Of a DNA stretch of 64,000 bases, positions 15,573 to 26,239 are shown in pieces. The position numbers and the translations under genes were made by a program. Position 1 is the first letter of the stretch, and every line of letters begins with the position of its first letter. The notes below the pieces were generated by a model that saw only the letters and a list, made by a program, of their open reading frames with translations, was not told the origin of the DNA and ran no database searches. This stretch comes from Methanomassiliicoccaceae archaeon DOK (GTDB lineage Archaea > Thermoplasmatota > Thermoplasmata > Methanomassiliicoccales > Methanomethylophilaceae). The stretch covers positions 1,798,001-1,862,000 of the forward strand of contig CP047880.1 in the NCBI GenBank assembly GCA_009911715.1. The letters are read 5' to 3'.

Positions 15573-17005
15573 TCTTCATCCCCCTTTTTCTTGGGTGTGT
15601 AAATCAGGTTTACGGCTCCGGTACCGAGTGTGACCGGCTGACCGACTATGATGTTCTCGGTGACTCCCTCGAGGTGGTCCACCTCGCCCACCATAGCTGC
15701 GTGCAGAAGGTGCGCGGCTGTGATCTCGAAAGCGGCCCTGGCGAGAACCGAGGACTTCTTTCCGGACACTCCGTGCCTTCCGATCGCCTTGACGTATCCG
15801 TCGTTGGTCATGAGGTCGGCGACAAGCATGATATGCCTGATGTCGACGTCCAGACCAGCCTCTCCGAGGGTTCCCATGGCCTCGTGGATGATGGAGTTTC
15901 TGGCCGCCTCGATTCCGAGGACGTCCGCGACCTCCAGGATGCTGTTCGTCATTACGTTGTCAGCATCCACTCCCTCGACCTTGAGCACCTCCTTGAGGTT
16001 GCTGCCCTCCGTGACGATCTTCCACGACCCCTCGGTCTTGGAGAGAACGGCACGGGTGATGTTGTCGATCCCTTTGATCTTCGCGCCCTTGATGGCGTCG
16101 AACATCGTCTGCAGCTTCTTGTAAGACGGCTCGTCGGAGTTGATGACCACATCGTATCCCTCTGTGGTGACCATCCCGCGGACCGCCTTGACCTTGTTCA
16201 GTCTGTCGACCAGTTCCTCTGTGGTGATTCCCCTGGCCTCCATCTTGCGTGCGTCGGGCTTGACTATCAGCCTCATGTTGGTGATGTCCGTCTCGACGCT
16301 CGCGATGTCAAGCAGCGTGGTCATCTCGATGTTGGACGCCACGTACTTGGCAATGTTCTCGTCCTCCGCCGCTGTGCCGGTGAGGGGAATGTTCATCGAA
16401 GGCGTGCTGGGCACGCGCCTCGCATCCACGATCTCGATCAGCCTGGGCAGACCCTGGGTAACGTTGATGTTCGCGACTCCCGCGTAGTGGAAGGTACGCA
16501 TGTTCATCTGGGTACCGGGCTCTCCGATGGAGTGCGCCGCCATGACTCCCGCGGACTCGTTCTGGTCCATCAGGTGGGCGGTATACATCCTGTTGGCGGT
16601 GGTGATGAGCTTCTCGCAGATCTCGTCGCTCAGGTCGGCGTTCTCGATGCGCTTCGCGATGTCGACGATGATCTTCATGGGAAGGCGGACTTCCAGCCTC
16701 TCGGCGATCGCCTTGAGCCTGAGCTCGCCCTCGTTGTACTGGTAGAAGTTGGTGACCTCCTCCATGGGCTCCACGGGGACGACCTCCTCCACCTCTTTTT
16801 TGACCTTGGAGGATGACGCCGGCCTCTTGCCGATCTTGGCCAGGACGGACCTGGCCTCCTCCTCCATGAGTCCGAGCTCGACGAGTTCGGACTCCCCAGC
16901 GTTGCTGATGGCGCTGAGGGAGTTGTACTTCGTGAGCAGCAGCGCGGCGGTCTCCTCGCTGACGTCCCTGTTGATGAGGGCCTTCATGGTGTCCTTTCTT
17001 GCCAT
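15569..17005 (-). CDS. rpoA2: DNA-directed RNA polymerase subunit A''
   Basis: This is the C-terminal half of the archaeal largest polymerase subunit, carrying the jaw, trigger loop and cleft region. GVMAAHSIGEPGTQMNMRTFHYAGVA (split here as GVMAAHSIGEPG and TQMNMRTFHYAG) is the trigger-loop region. At 478 residues it is longer than the usual 380-400. The extra 85 or so N-terminal residues include a helical segment (TKYNSLSAISNAGESELVEL) resembling a helix-hairpin-helix unit, then a charged linker. The ATG at 17005 has GGAGGTGA at good spacing; a GTG at 17011 overlaps the rpoA1 stop. Confidence 0.95.
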   Translation of the reverse strand: MARKDTMKALINRDVSEETAALLLTKYNSLSAISNAGESELVELGLMEEEARSVLAKIGKRPASSSKVKKEVEEVVPVEPMEEVTNFYQYNEGELRLKAIAERLEVRLPMKIIVDIAKRIENADLSDEICEKLITTANRMYTAHLMDQNESAGVMAAHSIGEPGTQMNMRTFHYAGVANINVTQGLPRLIEIVDARRVPSTPSMNIPLTGTAAEDENIAKYVASNIEMTTLLDIASVETDITNMRLIVKPDARKMEARGITTEELVDRLNKVKAVRGMVTTEGYDVVINSDEPSYKKLQTMFDAIKGAKIKGIDNITRAVLSKTEGSWKIVTEGSNLKEVLKVEGVDADNVMTNSILEVADVLGIEAARNSIIHEAMGTLGEAGLDVDIRHIMLVADLMTNDGYVKAIGRHGVSGKKSSVLARAAFEITAAHLLHAAMVGEVDHLEGVTENIIVGQPVTLGTGAVNLIYTPKKKGDEE

Positions 17006-17007
17006 TA

Positions 17008-19812
17008 TCACTCACCTCCGCCATCGAAGTCCATGTCGAGGTCGTCGTACTCCTCGCCCTCCTCGTCCTCGATGTACTCCATCTCGTCCTTCTCGAGCGA
17101 GCCGTAGTCGCCTCCGACGTCCTTGGTGTCGATGTGCAGGAGCTCGTCGGCCTGGTCACCCAGGACCTCGGCGAACAGGTCGTCGAGGTCGATCGCCTTA
17201 CCCCTGACGGTCCTGGCGGGGTCGACCCCGTCCTCACCGTACTTGAACTGGACGACGGTTCCGATTGTGTTCCTGACGGTTCCGTCGGATGTCAGCTTCA
17301 GGTCCTCGAGGGCTGAGACGAGCCTCCTCTGCATGTAACCGGACCTGGAAGTCCTGACCGCGGTATCGACCAGTCCCTCTCTTCCTCCCATTGCGTGGAA
17401 GAAGAATTCGGTGGGCGACAGTCCGGACTTGTAGGAGTTGGAGCAGAATCCCCTGGCGTAGGCGCCCAGGTCCCCCTTCTCGAAGTGGGGCAGCGTCCTG
17501 TTCCAGTATCCTCTGGACAGCCTCTCTCCACGGACGGCCTGCTGACCGACGCAACCTGCCATCTGGGACAGGTTGAGCATGGATCCACGGGCACCGGCCT
17601 TGGCCATGATGACCGCGGGGTTGTTCATTCCCAGGTGCTTTCCGGCGATCTTACCGGCCTCGTCACGGGCGTTTCCGAGGACTCCCATGACGCTGACCTC
17701 CAGGGTCTCCCTGAGGGAGCGCCCGGGCATCTGCTCGAGTGTGCCGTCCTGGTACGACTCGACCAGCTCGGTCACCTTGTTGATGCACTCCTGGGTGTTG
17801 TTGTTGATCTGCAGGGCCGCCTCCTCGGGGATGTCCTCGTCACCGATTCCGGTGGAGAATCCGTGGTTCATCAGGGCACCCAGTGCGATCCTGGTGACCT
17901 GGTTGATGAACTTGGCGGCACGGTCGGAGCCGTAGTCCCTGGCGATCCTGTCGAGGATCTTACCCTTGCTGTTACCGATTCCCTTGACGTCGATGGTTCC
18001 GCAGAGCAGCTGACCGTCGCGGATCTTGACGTAGGCGTCGTACTCGCACTCCTCCTTCCTGCACTGCTTGCAGTTCTGGCAGATGTTTGCCTTGAAGGTC
18101 GTGCGGAAGTCGTCGGGCAGGACGATCGAGAAGAGCTGTTTGCCCGTCCAGTAGGGCTCGCCCTTCTCGTCGATGCAGGGCTCGGGCACCTCGATGTCCC
18201 CGAGCTTGAACAGGATGTTCATAGCCTGGAACCTGTCGAAGCGGGGGTTGTTGTGCGTGAGGAAGTACGCCCCGGTGATGTGGTCGTGGATGGCACCGAT
18301 GATGGGTCCTCCGTACCTGGGGGACAGGATGTTCTCCTGCACCTGCATGAGGATCCTGGCCTCGGCACGTGCCTCGTCGGACTGCAGGACGTGCAGGTTC
18401 ATCTCGTCACCGTCGAAGTCCGCGTTGTACGGGGGACAGTCGGTGAGGTTGAACCTGAAGGTGCGTCCCTCCATGATCCTGACGCGGTGCGCCATCATGG
18501 ACATCCTGTGCAGCGAAGGCTGCCTGTTGAACAGGACGACGTCCCCGTCGACGAGCTGCCTCTCGACGGTGTAGTCTATGTCGATTCCCTCCGCCACGTC
18601 GGCGGCGTTCCTGTCGGTGACCCTGATCCTCCTGCCGTCGGAACGGATGACGTAGTTCACGCCGGGCAGGTAGGGCTTGTCGGGCGTGGGCGAGGGGCCG
18701 CGGGCCACCATCTCCCTGATCTTCTCGATGTTGTGCTCGTTGACGTGCACGGGGACGGTGAGCTCCCTGGCCGCGATGATGGGCACTCCGACCTCGTTGA
18801 TGGACAACAGGGGGTCGGGCGAGATGACCGTACGGGCGGAGAAGTTCACACGCTTTCCGGACAGATTGGATCTGAAACGTCCCTCCTTACCCTTCAGCCT
18901 CTGGGCGAGGGTCTTGAGGGGGCGGCCGGACCTGTGCCTCGCGGGCGGGATTCCGGACGTCTGGTTGTCGAAGTACGTGGTGACGTGGTACTGGAGCAGT
19001 TCCCACAGGTCCTCGACAATCAGCTGGGGCGCTCCGGCGTCACGGTTCTCCCTGAGCCTCTGGTTGATCCTCAGGACGTCGACCAGCTTGTGGGTCAGGT
19101 CGTCCTCGGACCTGTCTCCGGAGTCGAGGGTGATGGAGGGCCTGACGGTCACGGGGGGCACGGCGAGGGCGGTGAGGACCATCCACTCGGGCCTGCATGT
19201 GGAGGGCTCGATACCCAGGGTGACGAGGTCCTCGTCGGGGATCCTCTCGAGCCTCTCGCGGACCTCCTTGGCGGTGAGCTTGTGGTTGTCCTCGATCTCG
19301 CGGAAGGTCGTGGGCTTGTCGAGCTTGATCTTGATCTGCTCGGCACCGCAGTAGGGGCAGATGCCCTTGCCGGATGCGTCCTTGGCGGTCTCCTTGGAGA
19401 AGTTCTTCACCTCGATGGTGCCTCCTCCGAGCTCCTCCATCCTCTCCATGCTCTCCCTGCGGGCCTGGATCTGGTCCTCGGAGAGCATCAGCCTGCCGCA
19501 CTTGCAGCAGGTGGACTCCAGGAGCATCTTGATGTCCTTGATGAACCCGACGTGGATGACGGGCATGGCGAGGTCGATGTGTCCGAAGTGTCCGGGGCAC
19601 TCGTCCACCTTGCATCCGCAGGTCTTGCAGCGCAGTCCGGGCTCGATGACTCCCATGTGGGGGTCCATGAGACCCATCTCGATGGGGTAACCCTCCTCAT
19701 CGTACGTGTCCGCGGTGATGACCTTCGTCGCGGACATCTTCCTGATCTCCTCGGGGGAGACGCAGGAGAATTTGATCGATCCGATCCTCTTGGTGATACC
19801 GGGTGTTGTCAT
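17008..19812 (-). CDS. rpoA1: DNA-directed RNA polymerase subunit A'
   Basis: This is the N-terminal two thirds of the largest polymerase subunit (934 residues). [13 protein letters not shown] holds the three Asp ligands of the catalytic magnesium. [18 protein letters not shown] near residue 60 is the clamp zinc site, and a second Cys cluster ([12 protein letters not shown]) lies in the middle. The C-terminus ends in an acidic tail. The ATG overlaps the rpoB stop and the stop overlaps the rpoA2 region, so the subunits are translated in step. Confidence 0.97.
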   Translation of the reverse strand: MTTPGITKRIGSIKFSCVSPEEIRKMSATKVITADTYDEEGYPIEMGLMDPHMGVIEPGLRCKTCGCKVDECPGHFGHIDLAMPVIHVGFIKDIKMLLESTCCKCGRLMLSEDQIQARRESMERMEELGGGTIEVKNFSKETAKDASGKGICPYCGAEQIKIKLDKPTTFREIEDNHKLTAKEVRERLERIPDEDLVTLGIEPSTCRPEWMVLTALAVPPVTVRPSITLDSGDRSEDDLTHKLVDVLRINQRLRENRDAGAPQLIVEDLWELLQYHVTTYFDNQTSGIPPARHRSGRPLKTLAQRLKGKEGRFRSNLSGKRVNFSARTVISPDPLLSINEVGVPIIAARELTVPVHVNEHNIEKIREMVARGPSPTPDKPYLPGVNYVIRSDGRRIRVTDRNAADVAEGIDIDYTVERQLVDGDVVLFNRQPSLHRMSMMAHRVRIMEGRTFRFNLTDCPPYNADFDGDEMNLHVLQSDEARAEARILMQVQENILSPRYGGPIIGAIHDHITGAYFLTHNNPRFDRFQAMNILFKLGDIEVPEPCIDEKGEPYWTGKQLFSIVLPDDFRTTFKANICQNCKQCRKEECEYDAYVKIRDGQLLCGTIDVKGIGNSKGKILDRIARDYGSDRAAKFINQVTRIALGALMNHGFSTGIGDEDIPEEAALQINNNTQECINKVTELVESYQDGTLEQMPGRSLRETLEVSVMGVLGNARDEAGKIAGKHLGMNNPAVIMAKAGARGSMLNLSQMAGCVGQQAVRGERLSRGYWNRTLPHFEKGDLGAYARGFCSNSYKSGLSPTEFFFHAMGGREGLVDTAVRTSRSGYMQRRLVSALEDLKLTSDGTVRNTIGTVVQFKYGEDGVDPARTVRGKAIDLDDLFAEVLGDQADELLHIDTKDVGGDYGSLEKDEMEYIEDEEGEEYDDLDMDFDGGGE

Positions 19813-22800
19813 CTCAAGTCCTCCAGCTGAAGCCTCATGGCGACACCAAGCGACAGGAGCTCATCCATCAGCAGCTTGAACGCGTAGGATGTCTGGACCT
19901 TGTAGATGGTGGTGTTGTTCTTGCACACGGGGCAGTAGAGCGATCCGTGCCTGTCCATGATGGCGATGTGACCGCATTTGGGGTTTCCGCAGATCCACTG
20001 CTGGGTTCCGTCGGATTCGTCGAGCAGCCTGTCCTTGATGACCATGGCGGCGCCGTGACCGATCAGACAGTCCCTCTCCATCTCTCCGAACCTGAGACCT
20101 CCCTGCCTGGAACGTCCCTCGGTGGGCTGCCTGGTCAGGATCTGCACGGGTCCCCTGGACCTGACGTGCATCTTTCCGCTGACCATGTGGTGCAGCTTCT
20201 CGTAGAAGATGACACCGGTGTAGACGTCGGCCTGGATCATGCGTCCGGTCCTTCCGTCGTACATGACCTCCTTACCGGACCTGCAGAAGCCGTTCCTGAC
20301 AAGGCCGTCGCGGATGGACTCCTCGTTCTCTCCGGAGAAGGCGGTTCCGTCGATGATGCGTCCCTCCATGGATCCGACCTTTCCGGCGATCATCTCGAGC
20401 ACGTGCCCGATGGTCATACGGGAAGGGATTCCGTGGGGGTTGACGACGAGGTCGGGGGTGACTCCGTCGGCGGTGAAGGGCATGTCGCACTGGTCGACGA
20501 GCCTTCCGACGACTCCCTTCTGTCCGAACCTGGAGCAGAACTTGTCGCCCAGCTCGGGGATCCTCTCGTCCCTGACCTTGACACGGACGAGCCTGGAACC
20601 GTTCTCGGACTCGGTGATCATGACGGAATCGACGTATCCCTTCTCCCCGGGCCTGACGGTGACCGAAGTCTCCCTCCTCTTCTGGGGCGTGAGGAAGTCG
20701 GTCTCCTCCTCCAGGAACCTGGGCGGGGATGTCTTTCCGATGAGGACGTCGGATCCGTGGACCTCGCTCTCGGGGGAGATGAGTCCGTCCTCGCCGAGGG
20801 ACGCGTACGCCAGGTCGGCGCGGGCGCCCATGATGTCGGGCGAGGGGATCTCGAAGTGGTCCTCCTGTCCTCCGGGGTAGCGGCGCTCCTCGGCGCGGTA
20901 GGACCTCATGAAGGTGGACCTTCCGAGTCCGCGCTGGACCGAGCTCTTGTTCATGACCAGAGCATCCTCGATGTTGTATCCGTGGTAGGAGAGGACCGCG
21001 ATGCAGAAGTTCTGCCCTGCGGGCCTGTGGCTGTATCCCATGAACTGCATGGTCTGGGTCTGGACCATCGGGACCTGGGGGTACTGCATCAGGTGGCCCC
21101 TAGTGTCGGGCCTGATCCTGTAGTTGGCAGTGGGGATACCCAGTGCCTGCTTACCCATTCCGGCACCCATGGTGACACGGGGCGCAGAGTTGTGCTCAGG
21201 GTACGGGACGATACCGGACGCGACACCCAGGATGACCATGGGGTCGACCTCCATGTGGGTGTACTTGGGCTCGATCTTGCTGGGCACGGTGAAGTCCTCT
21301 CCGCACCACTTGCAGTGGAGCACGCAGTCCCCGTCCTTCCCGGGGTTCATCCAGTCGGCGTCCATGGGGGACAAGGCGTGGTTGCAGCAGGGGCACCTCT
21401 TGGGGGTGTCGTAGGCGTCCACGAGAACCAGGGCGTCCTCTTCCTCCTCTGCGTCGAGCCACTCGATGATGCCCTCGCGGAACAGGTCGTTCCATTTGAC
21501 CTTGCCCTCGCGGATGCCCTCGATGTGCCTCCTCGTGATCATGAGCCTGCCGTTCTTGACGATGAGCAGGGGCCTTCTGAGACGTCCCTCGTCGCAGTTG
21601 ATGATGACCTCTCCCATCTCCTCGTCGTGGCGGATGTTGATCTCGTTGGTGATGAGACCGCACCTCCTGCGCTCCCTGATCTCGTTGACCAGCTTGTCGG
21701 CGTCGGCGTGGACTCCCACGAGGTCCCCGTTCACGTAGACACGGGTTCCGCTGCCGGACTTGACGGACTCGATGTCGAGCTCCCTGAGCATCCATTTGAC
21801 GTCGCTGTCGGGGAAGCCCTCGGACACGTCGATGATGAGCGCGGCGTTCTTCACCAGTCCGCAGTTCTGACCCTCGGGGGTCTCGGAGGGGCACAGCCTC
21901 CCCCACTGGGTGGGGTGCAGGTCACGTGCCTCGAAGTGGGGCTGGGACCTGGTCAGGGAAGAGGTGATCCTCCTCAGGTGGGACATAGCGGACAGGTTGG
22001 ACGTCCTGTCGAGCAGCTGGGACACTCCCGCGCGTCCTCCGACCCAGTTTCCTGTGGCCAGGGCGTGGAGGAGCTTGTGTGTGAGCAGGTCGGGACGGAT
22101 GGACGAGGCGATGTTCATCTCGCTCTTCTTCCTTCCCCAGTTCCTCTCCAGCTGGTACTTCAGGTCCTTCATGAGGCTGCTGAAGCTGGTCCTGAACAGG
22201 TCCTCCATGAGGTCTCCGGACAGCTTGAGCCTCTTGTTGGCGTAGTGGTCCTTGTCGTCCTCCTTCCTCTTGCCCAGGGACAGCTCCAGGACGGAACGCG
22301 CGATGCGTCCGAGGAAGATGGCCTTCTTCATGCGGTCCGCCTCGGTGTCTCCGAGGTGGGGCAGCAGGGACCTGTCGAGGATGCTCTCGACCTTCTTCGT
22401 CCTGTACTCCTTCGCCTGACCGGCGGCGAAGTTCCTCTCCAGGAACAGGATGGCATCCTCCTTTGTGTGGTAACCGTTGGGTGCGTAGGTCTTCTTGTCG
22501 AACGAGGACTCGATGTTGGCGTAGACGATGTTCGCCATGGCCTCGTCGGAGACGATGGTCTCGAAGATCTCCTCGTCGGACTCCATCCCCAGGGCCTTCA
22601 TCAGGGCGATGAGCGGGATGGATCCGGAGGCGACGGGCACGGAGACCATGACCATGCCGTCCTTCTTCTTCTCTACGAGCGTGAGGGCGCGGTACCCGTC
22701 CTTCTGGGAGAACACCTTGGCGACCTCGACGGCGGCGCCGTACTTCTCGTTGTACTCGACCATGACCCTGTTGGGGGCCAGGTCCTCGAGTGTGATCAGG

Positions 22801-23411
22801 ACCCTCTCGGTTCCTCCGATGATGAAGTATCCTCCGGGCTCCCTGGGGTCCTCCTTCTGCTTGACGAGCTCCTCGATGTACTCGGCGTCGGTGAGGGTGC
22901 GCTCGAGGTGCTTCTCGATGACCTCCCTGTTGAGGTTGCATCCCTTGGACCTGACCATCATGGGGAGGTCTCCGACGTGGACCCACTTGTCCCCCTCGGG
23001 CATCTCCTTCTCGACCCCGTCCTCGTAGACCTCGAACCTCACGTAGACCGGTGACATGTAGTTGAGGTTCCTGAGCCTGGCCTCCATGGGGGTGAGCTCG
23101 TGGCTGTATCCGTTGGCCTCCATGACCTTGGGCTCCTCGATGCGGATCGTGGGCTTGGCCTGGAGGTCGATGTTCCCGTCCTCGTCTCTCTTCCTGCCGA
23201 TGTGGATCTCGATGTTCCTTCCGCCGGTCCTCTCCGGGTCCAGCTTGATGATGCCCCTCTCGGCGTCGTCCGTGGGGACCCTGATGTCGTCGACGATCCT
23301 CTGCATCCTGCTGTTGGGGTTGTCGGGTGTCGCGAGGAAGTCGTTGAAGGACGAGGTGTGGTGGTTGACGATGTCGCGCTCGGAGAAATACAGTTTGACT
23401 AGATCTCTCAA
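19809..23411 (-). CDS. rpoB: DNA-directed RNA polymerase subunit B (unsplit)
   Basis: The 1200-residue second-largest subunit is encoded as one gene, unlike the split B'/B'' of many euryarchaeal methanogens; Thermoplasmata have the unsplit form. Visible landmarks include [14 protein letters not shown], the [15 protein letters not shown] catalytic segment, [11 protein letters not shown] and a C-terminal zinc site (CGNPKCGH and CPVCKN). The start is a TTG at 23411 with GGGGGTAAG just upstream; no in-frame ATG fits the family N-terminus. It follows rpoH by 4 bases. Confidence 0.97.
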   Translation of the reverse strand: MRDLVKLYFSERDIVNHHTSSFNDFLATPDNPNSRMQRIVDDIRVPTDDAERGIIKLDPERTGGRNIEIHIGRKRDEDGNIDLQAKPTIRIEEPKVMEANGYSHELTPMEARLRNLNYMSPVYVRFEVYEDGVEKEMPEGDKWVHVGDLPMMVRSKGCNLNREVIEKHLERTLTDAEYIEELVKQKEDPREPGGYFIIGGTERVLITLEDLAPNRVMVEYNEKYGAAVEVAKVFSQKDGYRALTLVEKKKDGMVMVSVPVASGSIPLIALMKALGMESDEEIFETIVSDEAMANIVYANIESSFDKKTYAPNGYHTKEDAILFLERNFAAGQAKEYRTKKVESILDRSLLPHLGDTEADRMKKAIFLGRIARSVLELSLGKRKEDDKDHYANKRLKLSGDLMEDLFRTSFSSLMKDLKYQLERNWGRKKSEMNIASSIRPDLLTHKLLHALATGNWVGGRAGVSQLLDRTSNLSAMSHLRRITSSLTRSQPHFEARDLHPTQWGRLCPSETPEGQNCGLVKNAALIIDVSEGFPDSDVKWMLRELDIESVKSGSGTRVYVNGDLVGVHADADKLVNEIRERRRCGLITNEINIRHDEEMGEVIINCDEGRLRRPLLIVKNGRLMITRRHIEGIREGKVKWNDLFREGIIEWLDAEEEEDALVLVDAYDTPKRCPCCNHALSPMDADWMNPGKDGDCVLHCKWCGEDFTVPSKIEPKYTHMEVDPMVILGVASGIVPYPEHNSAPRVTMGAGMGKQALGIPTANYRIRPDTRGHLMQYPQVPMVQTQTMQFMGYSHRPAGQNFCIAVLSYHGYNIEDALVMNKSSVQRGLGRSTFMRSYRAEERRYPGGQEDHFEIPSPDIMGARADLAYASLGEDGLISPESEVHGSDVLIGKTSPPRFLEEETDFLTPQKRRETSVTVRPGEKGYVDSVMITESENGSRLVRVKVRDERIPELGDKFCSRFGQKGVVGRLVDQCDMPFTADGVTPDLVVNPHGIPSRMTIGHVLEMIAGKVGSMEGRIIDGTAFSGENEESIRDGLVRNGFCRSGKEVMYDGRTGRMIQADVYTGVIFYEKLHHMVSGKMHVRSRGPVQILTRQPTEGRSRQGGLRFGEMERDCLIGHGAAMVIKDRLLDESDGTQQWICGNPKCGHIAIMDRHGSLYCPVCKNNTTIYKVQTSYAFKLLMDELLSLGVAMRLQLEDLR

Positions 23412-23415
23412 TTGC

Positions 23416-23682
23416 TTACCCCCTAATTACGAGCCTGTACGCCACAAATTCCTCGGCGGTTTCGCTCTTCCTGACGATTTTCACCACACGGCCCTCGTCG
23501 ATGGGTCCATGGATGCTCTCCAGAACTTTGATGCCCGGATCGCTTTTCCTTATCTTCGGGAGCTGGTCGGGGGTCATGCCCTTCCTCTGAAGGACCGCCT
23601 CCGCCTCCTCCTCGGACAAGAGGTGGTGCTCAGGCACGAGGACGTGCTTGAGTACGTTGAATGAGATGTTTTCTGCTGCCAA
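23416..23682 (-). CDS. rpoH: DNA-directed RNA polymerase subunit H
   Basis: This is the archaeal homologue of the C-terminal domain of eukaryotic Rpb5. It contains [20 protein letters not shown], then [12 protein letters not shown] and the C-terminal [20 protein letters not shown]. Two non-ATG starts are possible: GTG at 23691 or TTG at 23682. The AGGTGA ribosome binding site overlaps the GTG and is well spaced from the TTG, so I chose TTG (88 residues). It is the first gene of the RNA polymerase operon. A tRNA-Lys gene lies about 110 bases upstream on the same strand, and I see no clear TATA box between them. Confidence 0.92.
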   Translation of the reverse strand: MAAENISFNVLKHVLVPEHHLLSEEEAEAVLQRKGMTPDQLPKIRKSDPGIKVLESIHGPIDEGRVVKIVRKSETAEEFVAYRLVIRG

Positions 23683-23794
23683 GTGATTCACCTACTTTTG
23701 CCCAGCCCGGTCAGCTGGAAATCAGTTTCCGAGAAATGCCCTGCATGCCTTCCTCATACTTGATCTGCCGTTCGATCGCTCATGAAGTCCATGG

Positions 23795-23868
23795 CGGGCC
23801 TGAAGGGATTCGAACCCTTGACCACCTGATTAAAAGTCAGATGCTCTACCTAGCTGAGCTACAGGCCC
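23795..23868 (-). tRNA. tRNA-Lys (anticodon TTT)
   Basis: The minus strand folds as a 74-base cloverleaf. The acceptor GGGCCTG pairs with CAGGCCC and is followed by discriminator G. The anticodon loop is CTTTTAA with stem TCTGA/TCAGG, and the T-arm has GGTTCGAATCC. No intron is present and CCA is not encoded. It is nearly identical to the tRNA-Lys(CTT) at 34650 outside the anticodon arm. Confidence 0.96.
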
Positions 23869-23910
23869 ATGGATAGCTTTTAAGCTGTAATTGTGGTGGA
23901 AACCATCCTC

Positions 23911-23920
23911 ATATATAATA
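23911..23920 (-). promoter_or_regulatory. TATA box of tRNA-Lys(TTT)
   Basis: TATTATATAT on the minus strand is centred about 47 bases before the mature 5' end, predicting a 5' leader of about 20 bases. A nearer CTTAAAAG is too close. Confidence 0.45.
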
Positions 23921-24035
23921 GATTCTCTACCGTTATTACGTACGCGACCAACATCAATCAATTGTATATAGTCGGACGCCCCGCACGGATGCCGCCGTTG
24001 ACGCGGTACATCAAACAACCCATAAATATTACCAA

Positions 24036-24059
24036 ACGCTAGTCAAGGTACCAAAGCGT
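24036..24059. promoter_or_regulatory. Possible operator of the MerR gene
   Basis: ACGCT and AGCGT form a spaced 5-bp inverted repeat (14 bases between) lying between the TATA-like ATAAATATT (24022-24030) and the start codon. It may be an autoregulatory site, but arms this short can occur by chance. Confidence 0.25.
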
Positions 24060-24065
24060 GAGCAT

Positions 24066-24458
24066 ATGAAGATTGCAGAGGTCAGCGAGAAGTACGGAAT
24101 ACCCCAGGACACACTCCGCTACTACGAGCGCGAGGGCGTCATCCCCGAGATCAAGAGGGGCAACGGCAACATCCGTGACTACACCGAGGACGACTGCAAG
24201 GAGATCGCCTTCGCCCAGTGCCTCAAATCGGCCGGCTTCACGGTCGAGGAGATCGTCGAGTACAGGAACCTCAGCAAGAGGGGCGACGAGACCATCCCCG
24301 ACAGGCTCGCGCTTATGCAGCGCAAGAGAGAGGACCTGCTGCAGCAGAGGGAGGCCCTCGACAAGGCGCTCAAGCTTCTGGACCACAAGGTGTTCTGTTA
24401 CGAGAGGGCCGTCGAGACCGGCGTCCTCAGCTGGGAAGACCCCAACTTCAAGCTCTGA
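24066..24458 (+). CDS. MerR-family transcription regulator
   Basis: The 130-residue protein has a bacterial-type MerR winged helix: IAEVSEKYGIPQDTLRYYEREGVIPEI at the N-terminus, then the RDYTEDDCKEIAFAQCLKSAGFTVEEI wing and helix. A dimerisation coiled coil (about 75-110) follows. The pattern is closest to the small MerR regulators that sense electrophiles or stress; no metal-binding Cys cluster is seen, with only C120-type isolated cysteines. It converges on trmI, and their 3' ends overlap by 11 bases. No target gene is obvious next to it. Confidence 0.88.
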   Translation: MKIAEVSEKYGIPQDTLRYYEREGVIPEIKRGNGNIRDYTEDDCKEIAFAQCLKSAGFTVEEIVEYRNLSKRGDETIPDRLALMQRKREDLLQQREALDKALKLLDHKVFCYERAVETGVLSWEDPNFKL

Positions 24459-25245
24459 TTCCGCTTCGGCTCTTGCCTCCGGACCTCTTCCTGGCGAAGA
24501 CCAGGTACCCGGTGTGGCCCAGCGTGTCGAACGACGGCCTCACGCCCCCGGGATGGACCTCGAGATAGCGCTGGATGTTCTCCAGGGCATGCACGTCCGA
24601 GTACCCCGACTCCCTGAGCGCGACGACGATCGACTCGACCTGGTTCATGTTGGGCACGTACGCGCAGAGCCTTCCGCCCGGACGGAGATTGGCATCGAGA
24701 TTCGGCAGGGCGAGCCACGGGTCCGGCATGTCCATCGTGAGCACGTCCGCCTGCCAGTCCACACCGGCATCCATCTCCCTGGCGTCGCCTATGGCGTACG
24801 ACCAGTACCTGTCGAGACCGACCCTCGCCACGTTCCTACCGGCGCGGTGGGCGTTCTCCTCCTTGAGCTCCAGGGTGTGGACGCGGCCCTCCGGGGCGAC
24901 GGCGTGGAGCAGGGCCGTGGTGAGACCGCCGGACCCGGCGCCGACCTCGATGACCCTGTCGCCGCACTTGACGTCGCAGTGCATCAGGATCGTGGCAGCA
25001 TCTTTTGCCGAGATGATCTGTGCGCCCCTCTCCAGGGACTCCATGAGCTCCAGCACGCCGGGGCGGAAGACGGTGTACTCCCTGCCGACCACGGTGAGCC
25101 TGTCCCCGTCGTCCAGGTCCCTGAACCTGCTGCCGTCTATGGCGCCGATGGACTGCGCCTTGACCATGCCGTAGGCCACCTTGACCCAGACCCTCTTACC
25201 GTTCGCGTCCTCGAGATAGACCGTCTCGCCCTCTTGGAATGCCAT
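24448..25245 (-). CDS. trmI: tRNA (adenine-N1)-methyltransferase TrmI
   Basis: TrmI methylates N1 of adenosine 57/58 in the T-loop of tRNA. The 265-residue protein has the small N-terminal beta domain (VYLEDANGKRVWV), then the Rossmann methyltransferase core with VIEVGAGSGGLTTAL (about 97-111) for SAM, VHTLELKEEN as motif II, and DVLTMDMPDPW as the catalytic region. The ATG at 25245 has an ACATAAATC box about 26 bases upstream, so a leaderless mRNA is likely. It is divergent from the DUF1638 gene. Confidence 0.93.
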   Translation of the reverse strand: MAFQEGETVYLEDANGKRVWVKVAYGMVKAQSIGAIDGSRFRDLDDGDRLTVVGREYTVFRPGVLELMESLERGAQIISAKDAATILMHCDVKCGDRVIEVGAGSGGLTTALLHAVAPEGRVHTLELKEENAHRAGRNVARVGLDRYWSYAIGDAREMDAGVDWQADVLTMDMPDPWLALPNLDANLRPGGRLCAYVPNMNQVESIVVALRESGYSDVHALENIQRYLEVHPGGVRPSFDTLGHTGYLVFARKRSGGKSRSGIRA

Positions 25246-25310
25246 GTGTGTCCGAACAGGCTCTCGATTTATGTTCCTATCGTCCGGTTCCTCCCGCGGA
25301 ACTGCGGGTC

Positions 25311-25318
25311 TTAAAAAG
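25311..25318 (+). promoter_or_regulatory. TATA box of the DUF1638 gene
   Basis: TTAAAAAG is centred 25.5 bases before the ATG at 25340. This supports that start rather than longer frames upstream. Confidence 0.55.
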
Positions 25319-25339
25319 ATTCCGAGAGATTATGATGTC

Positions 25340-26182
25340 ATGACCAAGGGAATCCTGGGCGTAATCGCATGCCCGATGCTAGAGGACGAGCTCATCTACA
25401 GCATGTCCCACGATCCCGAGGACAAGAACGTCCTCGTGCTGGAGACACCGTACAACGGCAGCCTCAGACGCAAGCTTGACTCCAACGGCGTCCCCTACAC
25501 GACCATGGACGAGTGGGAGTTCATGCACAGCGAGTCCGGACTGGACAGGAACGAGTTCAACATAGTCATCAAGATGAAGAACCTGGCACTCCACGCCGAA
25601 CCGAAGGTCCTCATGGAGGACCTGGAGAACGACCTGACGATGATCCAGGGCAGGGTGGACGCCGTCGCCATGTACTACGGCATGTGCGGCAACTACGGCA
25701 TGGACCTGTCGAAATGGGCTGAGGAGCATCTGTCGATCCCCGTCACAACGTTCAGGGACTGCAACGGCCGCGTCTGCGACGACTGCGTTGGCGTGGCCGT
25801 GGGGGGCCTGTTAGGATACCAGCACCTGATCAAGGACTACACCGGGGTCATGCTCCTGACCCCCGCCGTGGCGACCAACTGGGAGGACTTCCTCGGAGCC
25901 TCGGACATGGCCAAGGGGCTGGACGTCCTGGGGCCGGGGGACAAGAGGGAGCAGATGAGATGGCTCCTGGAGATGTGCGGTTACACGTCGGAGGTCATGA
26001 TCGACACCGGGCTCGGCATAGTGTCCGAGGAGGAGTTCGAGAAATCTGCGAAGGACATGTCGGACAGCCTCGGCCTGAAGATACTCCGCGCCGACCCGTC
26101 CAAGTACGTGGACCACGGACCCATGAACAGGATCTACGCCGACTCCAAAGCAGACCTCGACAGGGTCGCGGGCGGCAGCTGA
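25340..26182 (+). CDS. DUF1638-family protein
   Basis: This 280-residue soluble protein resembles the DUF1638 family, which is common in methanogens with methylamine metabolism, though its function is not established. Visible features are ACPMLEDELIY at the N-terminus, a central YYGMCGNYGMDL, and CNGRVCDDCVGVAVGG, which puts four cysteines close together and may bind metal or a corrinoid-related partner. That binding role is inference. The start is fixed by the TATA spacing. A strong hairpin separates it from the convergent proS. Confidence 0.65.
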   Translation: MTKGILGVIACPMLEDELIYSMSHDPEDKNVLVLETPYNGSLRRKLDSNGVPYTTMDEWEFMHSESGLDRNEFNIVIKMKNLALHAEPKVLMEDLENDLTMIQGRVDAVAMYYGMCGNYGMDLSKWAEEHLSIPVTTFRDCNGRVCDDCVGVAVGGLLGYQHLIKDYTGVMLLTPAVATNWEDFLGASDMAKGLDVLGPGDKREQMRWLLEMCGYTSEVMIDTGLGIVSEEEFEKSAKDMSDSLGLKILRADPSKYVDHGPMNRIYADSKADLDRVAGGS

Positions 26183-26199
26183 TCTGAAAAAGGGAAACC

Positions 26200-26223
26200 G
26201 GCCCCGGGCGAAGTCCCGGGGCC
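26200..26223. terminator. Bidirectional hairpin terminator
   Basis: A perfect 9-bp GC-rich stem, GGCCCCGGG/CCCGGGGCC with 6-base loop, lies between DUF1638 and proS. Confidence 0.65.
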
Positions 26224-26239
26224 ATTCGTGTTTCTGGGA

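Noticed and set aside
17395-23054. Very long plus-strand frames opposite the RNA polymerase genes
   Set aside because: They are antisense shadows caused by GC-rich codon bias; the real genes are rpoA1 and rpoB on the minus strand.
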